A stretch of 64,000 bases of DNA from Paraburkholderia tropica (GCF_900109265.1 NZ_FNZM01000017.1:1-64000), one strand, 5' to 3'. Counted from the first letter of the stretch, positions 45,012-54,010 are shown. The notes: generated by a model not told the origin, from the letters alone. Numbers and translations: made by a program.

Positions 45012-45554
45012 TCAGTGCTGTTCGTGCCCCGGCGCGTCCGAGCGCGACGTCCGGATCACCAGGCCATCCGGCGAAAAATGCGCATTGAACATGCCGTCGC
45101 CGGCGACGCCGCCTTCGGCCCAATGCCAGCTCCACACTTCCTCGTGGCTCAGCGCGTACTTCGACACCGTCGCCGGCTTGCCGAGCAGCTTGCGCACGTC
45201 GTCCTGCGTCATGCCGGGCACCACCTGAGCGATATTCAGCGCCGTCAGCGCCTGGGTCATGGCGACGAGTTTGCCATCCGCGTCGAAATCCAGCATCCAC
45301 GTATTCAGTCCGTTCGGACCACGCGGGTATTCGAGGCGTTCCGTGCCGTCGTCGTTCTGCCAGACGATTTCGGGTTTGCCCGCCGACGCGCGCACGTCCT
45401 CGACCGTCGACACGCCGATCTTGAGCCCGCCGAACGCCATCGCGTCGGGCTTGACCGCGTTGACGGCGTCGGCGACCTTCTGCTGGTCGCAGGCAGTCAG
45501 CAGCGTGCCGCAAGCGGCGGCGAGCGCGAGGGAAACACTCAGGGTTCGGAACAT
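45012..45554 (-). CDS. BamE/SmpA-like outer-membrane lipoprotein
   Basis: This 180-residue lipoprotein has a signal peptide with lipobox LLTAC (lipidated Cys22). The mature protein has two BamE/OmlA-like repeats: 'FGGLKIGVSTVEDVRASAGKP' with EIVWQNDDGTERLEYP, and 'IAQVVPGMTQDDVRKLLGKP'. That motif is typical of proteins with the SmpA/OmlA fold, but this is not the BamE subunit itself (length and order differ). The ribosome binding site is weak. A 9-bp tandem repeat lies about 65 bp upstream. Confidence 0.8.
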   Translation of the reverse strand: MFRTLSVSLALAAACGTLLTACDQQKVADAVNAVKPDAMAFGGLKIGVSTVEDVRASAGKPEIVWQNDDGTERLEYPRGPNGLNTWMLDFDADGKLVAMTQALTALNIAQVVPGMTQDDVRKLLGKPATVSKYALSHEEVWSWHWAEGGVAGDGMFNAHFSPDGLVIRTSRSDAPGHEQH

Positions 45555-45617
45555 GGCAATCGTCGGCGTAAGAAAATGTGGGGGCGCGCGGCCAGGCTTC
45601 AAGACGGCCTCGGGGGA

Positions 45618-45648
45618 TCGCATGAATCGCATAAATCGCATAAATCGC
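45618..45648. repeat. Short tandem repeat, 9-bp unit
   Basis: TCGCATGAA, TCGCATAAA and TCGCATAAA are followed by a partial TCGC, upstream of the lipoprotein gene. Confidence 0.8.
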
Positions 45649-45844
45649 GGGGATTCGCAGGGATTTCGCGGATCGCCCGGCCCGCGCGGCTGGCGTGCGA
45701 GTATGCCACCGTCGCGCGACGCATCAGCGGCGTTTGCGCGCCGTTTGCCTACGCGCGAGACACACGATTGCGTCTGGTTTGTCCGCGCGCAAGTTCATGA
45801 ACGACTGCAACGTCAAGCGCTTCGTCACGCGCTTAGAACCGCCC

Positions 45845-46312
45845 TCAAAGCCGCTGCACGATCGCCAGCGTAAAGATGCGCGCCCAGCGTTTCGCTTCGC
45901 CCTCGCCGGGCATCGGCAATTGCCAAAGCGGGTGTTTTGCATCGCTGACACGCAGCGCAACGTGCCAGCCGTTGGCGTCGCGTTGCGCCTGCGCGTCGTG
46001 CAGATCCGCGAAGATATAGGCGCCGTGCGCGCCCTCGCACGTGACTTCGCACAGCCGCTTGCCCGCCGCGAGCCGCGCCTCGCCCCAGGCGCCCGAGACA
46101 CGGTGCGTCCAGTCGCCGTCGCCGCGCAGATTGGGCGCAACCGCTTGCCGACGACGCCACCAGCGCGCGACCAACGCCACGATCGCCACCGCGACCACCA
46201 CCGCCACGCCCACGGCCACGCCGAGTCCGAAGCGCGCGGCGAGCGCATGAAACGACCACACCGCGCCATAGACGAGCGCGGCGAACGCGAAGAGCAGAAC
46301 GAGAATCGGCAT
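45845..46312 (-). CDS. Membrane-anchored hypothetical protein, 155 aa
   Basis: Two N-terminal hydrophobic segments (PILVLLFAFAALVYGAVW and GVAVGVAVVVAVAIVALVA) are followed by a basic patch and a soluble C-terminal domain of ~85 residues with no recognised family. The ATG at 46312 is the natural start; the frame remains open to 46453 through a 12-bp tandem repeat that would encode repeated Arg-Cys-Phe-Val units. No Shine-Dalgarno is evident for either choice. Confidence 0.65.
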   Translation of the reverse strand: MPILVLLFAFAALVYGAVWSFHALAARFGLGVAVGVAVVVAVAIVALVARWWRRRQAVAPNLRGDGDWTHRVSGAWGEARLAAGKRLCEVTCEGAHGAYIFADLHDAQAQRDANGWHVALRVSDAKHPLWQLPMPGEGEAKRWARIFTLAIVQRL

Positions 46313-46383
46313 GCGGGAAACGGCAAAAGCAAAGAGAGAGGAGGCGGCGTCGCCGGCACACGGCGGGCGACGCGCAAGGACAC

Positions 46384-46455
46384 AGCGGACGAAGCAACGC
46401 ACATAACAACGCACGAAACAGCGCACGAAACAGCGCGCAAAACAGCGCATCAACC
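46384..46455. repeat. 12-bp tandem repeat, about six imperfect copies
   Basis: The consensus unit is AGCGCACGAAAC; the copies start at 46384, 46396, 46408, 46420, 46432 and 46444. Because the unit is a multiple of three, the minus-strand reading stays open and encodes a repeated Arg-Cys-Phe-Val pattern. Confidence 0.85.
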
Positions 46456-46492
46456 GGCGCGCGCAGCCTTCACGCCATGCGCGCCGCGCGCC

Positions 46493-47056
46493 TTATTGCT
46501 GCGGATGCTGCGCGGCCCATTCCTTCACGGCGCGCAGCGTGTTTTCCACGTGCTGATCGGGCGAGAGACTCGTGTACTCGTAGATCACCTTGCCGTCCGG
46601 CGCGATCACGTACGAGACGCGGTTGGCCATCGACTCGTGCATCGGCATCGAGGCGTCGTAGGACTTGATGATCTTCGAGTCTTCGTCGGCGGCGACGGGG
46701 AACTTGCTGCGGCACTCGCTCACCGAGAACTTCGTGAGCGTGCCGATGTTGTCGTGCGACACGCCGATCACGGTCGCGCCGTACTTCTTGTACTCGTCGA
46801 CGGCTTCGGCGAATTCGTGCGCTTCGATCGTGCAGCCCTTCGTGAACGCGGCCGGATAGAAGTACACCACCACCGGTCCCTTCTTGAGCTCGGAAGCGAG
46901 CGAGTACGTGTAGGTTTTGCCGCCCAGCGACGCCTGGGTCGTGAAATCGGGCGCGGCGTCGCCCGGCTTGAGCGTGGCCTGCGCAGTCAGGGCGAACAGC
47001 GACAGGCCGGCGCACACGAGCGCCGCGGCGCCGGCCGCGAAATACCTCGGTTTCAT
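46493..47056 (-). CDS. Exported peroxiredoxin (BCP/AhpC-TSA type)
   Basis: This 187-residue peroxiredoxin reduces peroxides with thiols. The signal peptide 'MKPRYFAAGAAALVCAGLSL' (cleavage after TAQA) places it in the periplasm. The peroxidatic site matches P-x3-T-x2-C in 'FYPAAFTKGCTIEAHEF' (Cys75); Cys115 (SVSECRSKFP) could be the resolving cysteine. The ATG at 47056 gives a clean signal peptide. The leader contains a duplicated 10-mer (CGAGGACATC twice), so two GAGGA sites precede the start. The reductant is unknown. Confidence 0.9.
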   Translation of the reverse strand: MKPRYFAAGAAALVCAGLSLFALTAQATLKPGDAAPDFTTQASLGGKTYTYSLASELKKGPVVVYFYPAAFTKGCTIEAHEFAEAVDEYKKYGATVIGVSHDNIGTLTKFSVSECRSKFPVAADEDSKIIKSYDASMPMHESMANRVSYVIAPDGKVIYEYTSLSPDQHVENTLRAVKEWAAQHPQQ

Positions 47057-47256
47057 AGCGGATGTCCTCGGATGTCCTCGATGGGGCACGAATGGAGCGC
47101 CGGGACCGCGGCCCGCGACGGACCGCCACGGGTCTTCGGCGCCGCCCCTATTGGACCACAGTCCGCGCGTGCACGCAGAGCGCGCATGCAGCCACGTGCG
47201 GCGAACGCGAACGAGCAATCCGCATGCCCTTACACGCGACTTTCAACGCGCGCGGA

Positions 47257-48591
47257 TCAACCGTCCGCGTAGGCCGAGAACCACGCGCCCGCCCACAGAT
47301 TGAGCTCGCCAAGCAGCGGCGGCGTGAGCGTGGAGAAGCGCCCGCCCGCTTCGGCGATGAGCGTCTGCGCCCGGGTCTCGTCGCCGCGTTCGCACGCATG
47401 CGCGACGCGCAGCAGCATGCCGAGTTCGCCATGCTGGCCGTCGACGGCCGCGGTGATCTCGCGCGCGAGGCCGAGGCCTTCGAGCGTATCGGTGGCCGTC
47501 GAACCGACCAGCACGTGCACGAGCGAGAAGATCCCGGTCATGAACGCGGCATCGGCGAAATCGGGGTCGTTCGGCGCGAGACTGCGCGCGGCGAGTTCCA
47601 TGAAGTGCGAGCGCGTGCCCGCGAGTTGCACGAGCGGATCGGACGCCCACGGCAGATCGCGTCCGCTTGCGTAAAGCAGCAACTGCGCCCAGCGCGCGAT
47701 CTGGCGCGTGCCCGCAGCCAGCACCGCCTCGCGCAGCGACGAGATCGGCCGCCCCGGCGCATACGCGCTCGAATTCACGAGGCGCAGCAACTGCACCACC
47801 ACGCCCGGATGACTGCGCAATTCATGTTCGAGCGCGGCCACGCCCACGTCGCTCGCGACCAGCGCGAGCAGACGCACGAGCGCAAGACGCGACGCGCGCA
47901 TGCGCGGCGCGCGCAGCATCTGCGGACGCGCGAAGAAGTAGCCCTGGAACAGCTCGAAGCCGAGGTCGCGCGCGTACTCGAAGTCCTCGCGCGTCTCGAC
48001 CTTTTCGGCGATCAGCGTCTTGCCCGCGGCGGAGATGGCGGCGGCCAGCGCGGGCAGTTCGGCGCGATCGGTCTGCAGCAGATCGACCTTGACGATGTCC
48101 GCGTAAGGCAGCGCGCGGCGCAGGTTGTCGGTGAGCGCGCTCACGTCGTCGAATGCAATGCGATAGCCCACGCGGCGCAACTGCGCGAGACGTTCGAGCA
48201 CGGCGACATCCAGGCCCACATGTTCGAGCACTTCGAGCACGAAGCGGCCCGGCGGCAGCAGATGCACGATGTCGTCGAACAGCAGCTCGCGGCTCATGTT
48301 GACGTAGCCGTGATGGCGCCCGAGCACGGCGGGCACGCCGAGCTGGCCCATCGTGCGCGTCATCACCTGAGCGGTGGCATGGCGGTCGTCGAAGACTTCG
48401 GCGCGATTTTGCGCGCCGCCGCGAAACAGCAGCTCGTAGGCGTTCAGCGCGCCGTTGCGGTCGAGGATCGGTTGCCGCCCGAGATAGACGAACGGCTGCC
48501 CACCGAGGCCCGCTGCGTGTTGCATGGGCTCCTGGCCGCCTGCGCTGGCCCCGTGTTCCGGCCTGGCGGACGATGACGATGAATCTGACAT
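47257..48591 (-). CDS. EAL-HDOD (YuxH-like) signalling protein
   Basis: This 444-residue protein combines an N-terminal degenerate EAL domain with a C-terminal HDOD domain. In the EAL part the glutamate of the signature remains (AYELLFRG) and EGVET appears as EKVET. The DDFGTG metal motif has become DDVSAL, so phosphodiesterase activity is unlikely; binding or scaffolding is more probable. The HDOD part includes 'LLRLVNSSAYAPGRPISSLR' and AVLAAGTRQIARWAQLLL. The start at 48591 follows a Ser-rich N terminus. A paralogue lies at 52604-54010. Confidence 0.88.
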   Translation of the reverse strand: MSDSSSSSARPEHGASAGGQEPMQHAAGLGGQPFVYLGRQPILDRNGALNAYELLFRGGAQNRAEVFDDRHATAQVMTRTMGQLGVPAVLGRHHGYVNMSRELLFDDIVHLLPPGRFVLEVLEHVGLDVAVLERLAQLRRVGYRIAFDDVSALTDNLRRALPYADIVKVDLLQTDRAELPALAAAISAAGKTLIAEKVETREDFEYARDLGFELFQGYFFARPQMLRAPRMRASRLALVRLLALVASDVGVAALEHELRSHPGVVVQLLRLVNSSAYAPGRPISSLREAVLAAGTRQIARWAQLLLYASGRDLPWASDPLVQLAGTRSHFMELAARSLAPNDPDFADAAFMTGIFSLVHVLVGSTATDTLEGLGLAREITAAVDGQHGELGMLLRVAHACERGDETRAQTLIAEAGGRFSTLTPPLLGELNLWAGAWFSAYADG

Positions 48592-49025
48592 GGCGGATGA
48601 CTGGAGCGGATAATCCCGGACAGCAGGTCCCGACGGTAGTGGTAATAACCGGTAAGAAATTTGTCCCTGCGGACAGGCTCTCAACGGACCTTCGCTCCGG
48701 ATGCCTGGCCGCTCAGACAAGCCTCCGGGCGCGGCGAGCGTATGCATCGCGCATCGGCGCGGGCAGGCTGCCGGCGCCACTTTAACCGAAACTGCGTGCG
48801 CTGACACCGCTCGATGCCGCGAGTTCGCACACGGGTCGAAATTTCCGTTGTGTTTCGGTTTTGACACTAAAGATTTTGCGCGCAAGGTCGATATCACGGT
48901 CTGATGGGCGTGTTCAGCCGGATGCCGATGCGCCCGCCGACCGGACCACCGTGGCCTCACGCTCTGGCGTGCCGCCTGGAGAACCGGCGCAACAACGATC
49001 AGATCAAGGGTTGCCAGCGATACAC
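48592..49025. other. Divergent control region of the EAL/HDOD cluster
   Basis: No gene is supported. It contains a sigma-28-like promoter directed at the GGDEF-EAL gene (48868-48894). The same place has TTGACA (48861-48866) but no sigma-70 -10 element at a suitable distance. The leader from the predicted start site to the ATG is ~125 nt. Confidence 0.5.
48868..48894 (+). promoter_or_regulatory. Sigma-28 (FliA)-like promoter
   Basis: TAAAGATT, an 11-bp spacer and GTCGATAT match the flagellar sigma-28 consensus (TAAAGTTT-N11-GCCGATAA) at 13 of 16 positions with the correct spacing. Confidence 0.55.
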
Positions 49026-50993
49026 ATGGAAGCGAACAGGATCACCGCGCCCCGCCCGGGCTGGCTGCGCTCGGTCATCGGCCGGCTGCGCACGCGCGCC
49101 GGGCTGCCTGTCGAAGCCGGCGTCCCGCTCGCCTCCACGAGCGGCGCGCCGCTGCTGCCTGACGCGCATGACGCGCCGCACGACATGACGCTGGCCGCGC
49201 GCATGCTCGAAGCGCCGTCCGACGCTGTCTCGCGTTCGTTCGAACACACGGCGGCGGCCGTCGACTTCCTCGTGCACGTGGACCGCAACCTGCGCTTCCT
49301 CTATGTCTCCGATGCGAGCCTGCGCTTCGCCGGTTATCACCGCGAGTTCCTGCTCGGCGCGACGCTGCACGACCTCGTGGCGCCCGAACATCAGACGCGG
49401 CTCAGCGAGCTGTTCGCGCGCGCGCTCGACAGCGGCGCCGTCGAGAAGGACACTGTCGACCTCGTCAAGGCGCTCACCTACCCGCTCGCCGTGGAGCTGC
49501 GCGTGCAGCGCGCGGCCTATGCGGGCATGGACGGCTTCGCGGTCGCGGGCTTCGATGTCTCCGCATGGCAAGGCGACGCCGCACGCCTCACGCACGCGCT
49601 GCATCACGACCCGCTGACCGGCTTGCCGAACCAGGCGGCGCTCGGTCCCGCGCTCGAAAGCGCCCAGGCCGAAGCCGACCGTCACGGCCTGCCGATCGCG
49701 CTGCTGCTGCTCGATCTCGACGACTATCAACGCGTGAACCGCGCGCTCGGCTACGACGCCGGCGACGAACTGCTGCGCGAAACCGCGCGCCGCCTCACGC
49801 ATCTCGCGCTGCAAGGCGAGCTGATCACCCGCATCGGCAGCGACGAGTTCGCGATCCTGATCACGCCGCAGCTCAACGCGAGCCCCGGCGATCTGCGCGT
49901 GACCGCCGAAGCGCTCGCGCGCCGCCTGCTCACGTCGATCCTGCAGCCCTATACGTTCCGCGACCAGCCCGTGCATCTGTCGGCAAGCATCGGCATTGCG
50001 TTCTATCCGGACCAGCGCGCGCAAGGCGGCCTGCCCGGCATCCTGCGCGAAGATCCGCACGAGACCGCGCACGACCTGAACGATATCCAGGCCGACAGCA
50101 CGCCGCTGATCCGCCGCGCCGACCAGGCGCTGCAACAGGCCAAGGCGGCGGGCGGCAACACGATGATGTTGCACGTGCCCGACGACGATCCGACCGACGC
50201 GATGCTGCTGAAGCTGGAGTCCGACCTCTACGACGGCGTGCGCAACGGCGAGTTTTCGCTGCACTATCAACCCATCACGAGCAGCGCCACGCGGGGCGTC
50301 GTGGGGGTCGAGGCGCTGATCCGCTGGCAACATCCATTGCATGGGCTCGTGCCGCCCTCAACATTTATTCCCCTTGCGGAATCCGTCGGCCTGATTAATT
50401 ATCTCGGCAACTGGGTTTTGAAAGCGGCCTGCATGCAGTTGACGCAATGGGACGAGCAAGGCATCTCCTTGCAGTACATTGCGGTCAACGTATCGCCGCA
50501 GCAGTTCCGCAATCCGAGATTCAAGGACAGCGTTCAGGAAGCGATCCAGCTCACCGGGCTCGATCCGCGCCGACTGGTGTTCGAGATTACCGAAAGCCTG
50601 CTGATGCAGGACCCGCAGCACGCGGTCAAGCTGCTCGAAGAGCTGACGGGCCTCGGCATCCGCTTCGCCGTGGACGACTTCGGCACGGGCTATTCGAGTC
50701 TTGCGTACCTGCAGCGGTTTCCGCTTTCGAAACTGAAGATCGACCGCAGCTTCGTGGAGAACCTGCTCACCTCGCGCAACGATCAGGCGATCGTCAACGC
50801 CGTGGTGGGCCTTGCGCGCACGCTCGAACTCGAACTCGTCGCCGAGGGCGTCGAAACCGAGGCGCAGCGCGAATTGCTCACGAAGATGGGCTGCGACCAC
50901 ATCCAGGGATGGCTCGTCTGTAAGGCGTTGCCATCGGAGGAACTCTCGCAGCGGTTCGAGTCGCGCAGTCTGCACCTTCACGGAGTGCACTGA
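49026..50993 (+). CDS. PAS-GGDEF-EAL cyclic-di-GMP signalling protein
   Basis: This 655-residue protein has an N-terminal Pro/Ala-rich region and a PAS domain (about 70-190: 'VDFLVHVDRNLRFLYVSDAS'). A GGDEF domain with altered signature 'RIGSDEFAIL' and a full EAL domain follow. The EAL domain keeps the catalytic motifs EALIRWQHP, NVSPQQF, EITES, 'VDDFGTGYSSLAYLQRFPLS', KIDRSFV and EGVETEAQ. It is therefore probably an active c-di-GMP phosphodiesterase, and the GGDEF part may be regulatory. It heads a two-gene unit with the HDOD gene 39 bp downstream. Confidence 0.93.
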   Translation: MEANRITAPRPGWLRSVIGRLRTRAGLPVEAGVPLASTSGAPLLPDAHDAPHDMTLAARMLEAPSDAVSRSFEHTAAAVDFLVHVDRNLRFLYVSDASLRFAGYHREFLLGATLHDLVAPEHQTRLSELFARALDSGAVEKDTVDLVKALTYPLAVELRVQRAAYAGMDGFAVAGFDVSAWQGDAARLTHALHHDPLTGLPNQAALGPALESAQAEADRHGLPIALLLLDLDDYQRVNRALGYDAGDELLRETARRLTHLALQGELITRIGSDEFAILITPQLNASPGDLRVTAEALARRLLTSILQPYTFRDQPVHLSASIGIAFYPDQRAQGGLPGILREDPHETAHDLNDIQADSTPLIRRADQALQQAKAAGGNTMMLHVPDDDPTDAMLLKLESDLYDGVRNGEFSLHYQPITSSATRGVVGVEALIRWQHPLHGLVPPSTFIPLAESVGLINYLGNWVLKAACMQLTQWDEQGISLQYIAVNVSPQQFRNPRFKDSVQEAIQLTGLDPRRLVFEITESLLMQDPQHAVKLLEELTGLGIRFAVDDFGTGYSSLAYLQRFPLSKLKIDRSFVENLLTSRNDQAIVNAVVGLARTLELELVAEGVETEAQRELLTKMGCDHIQGWLVCKALPSEELSQRFESRSLHLHGVH

Positions 50994-51032
50994 TGGCGAC
51001 ACCGATATACGCTGGGCTTTTGCGAAATTGAC

Positions 51033-52502
51033 ATGGTTCAGATGGTAAAGGCAGTCCTGCTCGACCGGCTCTGGGCTCGCATGAACGAGCGCGGCGACTT
51101 CCCCATGCTGTCGCAATCGCTGCGCACGACGGTCGCGGCCATGACCAACGACGACTACGACTTCGGCGCGCTCGTGAAAGTCGTGCTGTCGGACTTCGCG
51201 CTCACGCAAAAAGTGCTGCGCCTCGCCAACTCGGCCATGTACATGGCCTTCGGCGGCAACATCACGACCGTCACGCGCGCGCTGATGGTGCTCGGCATGG
51301 ACGCGGTCGGCCATCTCGTGGTCGGCCTGAAGATCGTCGATCACTTCCATCACAGCGCGCCGCGCCGCATCGACGCCAAACTCGAACTGAACCGCACCCT
51401 GCTGTCTGGCTGCGTCGCGCGCAAGCTCACCGAGCGCGGCGACCTGCGCGCGGGCGAGGAAGCCGTGGTCTGCACGCTGATGCGCCAGGTCGGCAAGCTG
51501 CTCGTGGTGTTCTATCTCGAACCCGAGTGGGACCAGATCCGCCGCGAATGCGACGCGGGCACGAGCGAGGACGAAGCCTGCATCGACGTGCTCGGCGTGA
51601 CCTTCGCCGAAATCGGCCAGGACGCGGCCGCGCGCTGGCGCCTGCCCGAGGCCATCCGCGAAGGCATGGGCGAGTACGACCCGGCCGGCACCGAGTCGCG
51701 CCAGGTGCAGTGGCTGCGCGCCATCACGAACTACTCGACGGAAGTCGCGCGCGTGCTGACCACGCCCGGGCTGACCGACGAAGTGCGCGAGGAGCACATC
51801 GCCGAACTCGCGCAGTACTACGGCCGCGCGCTCAACACCGATCCGGAAACGCTGGTGCAGATGAGCCTCGCGCTCGCCAACGAGGAAGCCGACGACGGCG
51901 TGATGCGCGAGATCGTCGAACTGCGCGCGAACGCGGACGCCATCGCGCGCGAGGCGCTCGATCCCGAGGCGCGCATCGCCGCGGGCGTCGAGGATCTGCG
52001 CGCCCTGCCGCCCGACAGCGCGCTCTCGGCGGCGCTCACGCTCGCCACCGAAACCGTGCTCGCGGGCCTCGGCTTTGCGCGCACGGTCGTGTTCGTGCGA
52101 CGCGGCGCGAACATGTTCGAAGCGCAGCGCGGCTTCGGCCCCGACGTGGAAGACGGTCTCGACAAGCTCACGTTCAGCGCGACTTTCCAGCCCGATGTAT
52201 TCCATCTGGCGATCGCCAACTCGGTGGGCATCTTCATCGAGAATGCCCAGGACCCGAAGATGCTCACGCGTCTGCCGGGCTGGTATCGCGCGCGTTTCGA
52301 CGACACGCGCGCCTTCGTGCTGCTGCCGGTCGCCGCACAGGGCGAACCGCCCGTCGCCCTGCTCTACGGCGACTGGATGACGAGCCAGGAACCGCGCCGC
52401 ATCTCGCAGAAGGAAATGAGCGCGCTCAACGAGCTCGCGCACGAACTCGCGCGCTTCTTTGCCGGCGATGCGGTGAAGACCCTGGCGAAAACCTCGAGCT
52501 GA
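51033..52502 (+). CDS. HDOD-domain signalling protein
   Basis: The 489-residue protein begins with an HDOD domain (about 20-250), with 'FALTQKVLRLANSAMYMAFG' and ALMVLGMDAVGHLVVGLKI. The C-terminal ~170 residues resemble a GAF-like domain (ATETVLAGLGFARTVVFVRR through FVLLPVAAQGEPPVALLYGD). HDOD proteins are non-catalytic relatives of HD phosphodiesterases linked to motility, DNA repair or biofilm signalling. The start at 51033 is the best frame opening, although the ribosome binding site is weak. It ends at a terminator shared with the convergent EAL-HDOD gene. Confidence 0.87.
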   Translation: MVQMVKAVLLDRLWARMNERGDFPMLSQSLRTTVAAMTNDDYDFGALVKVVLSDFALTQKVLRLANSAMYMAFGGNITTVTRALMVLGMDAVGHLVVGLKIVDHFHHSAPRRIDAKLELNRTLLSGCVARKLTERGDLRAGEEAVVCTLMRQVGKLLVVFYLEPEWDQIRRECDAGTSEDEACIDVLGVTFAEIGQDAAARWRLPEAIREGMGEYDPAGTESRQVQWLRAITNYSTEVARVLTTPGLTDEVREEHIAELAQYYGRALNTDPETLVQMSLALANEEADDGVMREIVELRANADAIAREALDPEARIAAGVEDLRALPPDSALSAALTLATETVLAGLGFARTVVFVRRGANMFEAQRGFGPDVEDGLDKLTFSATFQPDVFHLAIANSVGIFIENAQDPKMLTRLPGWYRARFDDTRAFVLLPVAAQGEPPVALLYGDWMTSQEPRRISQKEMSALNELAHELARFFAGDAVKTLAKTSS

Positions 52503-52550
52503 TCTCGACTCGCGAGCGTCGTCGCCAGGCGGCGTTGTCGTTCTAAAGCA

Positions 52551-52581
52551 AAACGGGGCGCCTGGCGCCCCGTTTGTTTTT
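52551..52581. terminator. Terminator between convergent HDOD genes
   Basis: AAACGGGGCGC-CTG-GCGCCCCGTTT is a perfect 11-bp stem, with GTTTTT on the plus side and TTTTGCTTT on the minus side. Confidence 0.88.
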
Positions 52582-52603
52582 CTGCGTGAATAACCGTGCG
52601 CCC

Positions 52604-54010
52604 TTACTCCTCGACTTGAACGAGCCCCTGCGCTTGCGCATCGCGCTCGGCCATGCCCGCCCATTCGGCCGCCTGCAAGGCCAGCGCCGACACCGCGCCC
52701 GCGTCGAGCGGCGCGAGATGTTCGCACGCCGCATCCACGGCGGACCAGTCGCCGCGCTCCAGCGCCTCGCTCGCATTGAGCAATTGCCCAAGCACGCCTT
52801 CGCGGCGCAGGATCGCCGCGCGGATCGGCTTGGCGAGACGCAGCACTTCGAGCGCGCCTTCGATCGGGCCGCCGAACACGGCATCGACGAACGAGAACAC
52901 GCCCACGAGAAACGCCGAATCTTCTTCGGTCGGACCGGCTTCGGGCAACACCGCCGCCGCCATTTCCATGAAGCGCGCGCGCGTGGCCGCGAGTTGCAGC
53001 ATCGGGTCGTCTTCGAGGGAAATCTTGCGGCCGTCCGCGTACAGCAGCAGTTGCGTCCAGCGCGCGATGCGGTTGGTGCCGGTGGCGTTGATCGCCTCGC
53101 GCAGCGTGGTGACCTTGCGGCCGGGCGCGAAGCTGCTCGAATTCGCGAGCCGCATCAGATGCATCACAAGCACGGGATTGAGCTTGAGCTCCGCTTCGAG
53201 CTGCATCACCGTGGGCTCGGAGGCGAGCAGTTGCAGCAGGTTCAGCAGCGCCTGGCGCGAGGCGCTCGCGCGGCGCGCGCCGCCGTGCGGCTTCGTGAAG
53301 TAATAGCCCTGAAAGCGGTCGAAGCCGAGCGCATGCACGCGTTCGTAGTCGTCCTTGTTTTCGACGCCCAGCGCGACGAGCAGCTTGCCCGCCGCCTTGA
53401 GCACGCTCGCGAACTTCGGCAGCATCGTGGCCGCGATGTCGCGAATGTCGATCTTGATCGCGTCCACGTAAGGCAGCAGCTTCGCGAACGATTCGTCGGC
53501 TTTCGTAACGTTGTCGAGCGCGAAGCGAAAGCGCTTGCCATGCAGCTTGACGATGCGCGCGATCACCTCGGGGTCGGCGCCCACGTCGATCGGCAATTCG
53601 AAGGTGACGCGATCGGCGGGCAGACGCAGCAGCGCGTCGTCGAACAGCATCTCGCGCGTCACGTCGATCCATGCCGGATGGCCCGTGAGCGCGGCGCGCA
53701 GCGCGGGCCGCGTGAACGCCTCCACGAGCACGGCGGCCTGTGACGGCGGCGCGAGCGTGAGCCCTTGCACCGCGTTCGCCGCGTTTGCGGGGTCGGCGGG
53801 CGTGTGACTGTCGGCCGGTTCGCCTTCGCGCGCGACGATGCGCGGCAAGGTTTCGTAGGCGCACAACATGCCGTCGCGATCGAGCAGCGGCAAGCGCGCG
53901 AAATACACTTCGACGGAATCGGCCCGGTCCTGCGTGGCGCCGGCCGGCGCGCCCGAAGGCGTGCCGGCCACGGCACCTGACGTGTGCTGGTCTGCGGTAT
54001 TGAAGCTCAT
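52604..54010 (-). CDS. EAL-HDOD signalling protein, more degenerate paralogue
   Basis: This 468-residue protein has the same domain order as the gene at 47257. The EAL part is strongly degenerate: AYETLPRI in place of EAL, LDNVTKADESF in place of DDFGTG, and GVENKDDYE in place of EGVET. The HDOD part is well kept ('LMRLANSSSFAPGRKVTTLR', INATGTNRIARWTQLLLYADGRK). Catalysis is very unlikely. A Thr/Ala/Asp-rich N terminus precedes the domain. The duplicate architecture suggests an old tandem duplication with the GGDEF-EAL/HDOD pair between the copies. Confidence 0.88.
   Translation of the reverse strand: MSFNTADQHTSGAVAGTPSGAPAGATQDRADSVEVYFARLPLLDRDGMLCAYETLPRIVAREGEPADSHTPADPANAANAVQGLTLAPPSQAAVLVEAFTRPALRAALTGHPAWIDVTREMLFDDALLRLPADRVTFELPIDVGADPEVIARIVKLHGKRFRFALDNVTKADESFAKLLPYVDAIKIDIRDIAATMLPKFASVLKAAGKLLVALGVENKDDYERVHALGFDRFQGYYFTKPHGGARRASASRQALLNLLQLLASEPTVMQLEAELKLNPVLVMHLMRLANSSSFAPGRKVTTLREAINATGTNRIARWTQLLLYADGRKISLEDDPMLQLAATRARFMEMAAAVLPEAGPTEEDSAFLVGVFSFVDAVFGGPIEGALEVLRLAKPIRAAILRREGVLGQLLNASEALERGDWSAVDAACEHLAPLDAGAVSALALQAAEWAGMAERDAQAQGLVQVEE

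Noticed and set aside
45618..45648. Short repeats as a CRISPR array
   Set aside because: The units are 9 bp, contiguous and without spacers; the same applies to the other tandem repeats in the window.
48861..48866. Perfect TTGACA as a sigma-70 -35 element
   Set aside because: No -10-like sequence occurs 16-18 bp downstream; the overlapping sigma-28-like element is a better match.
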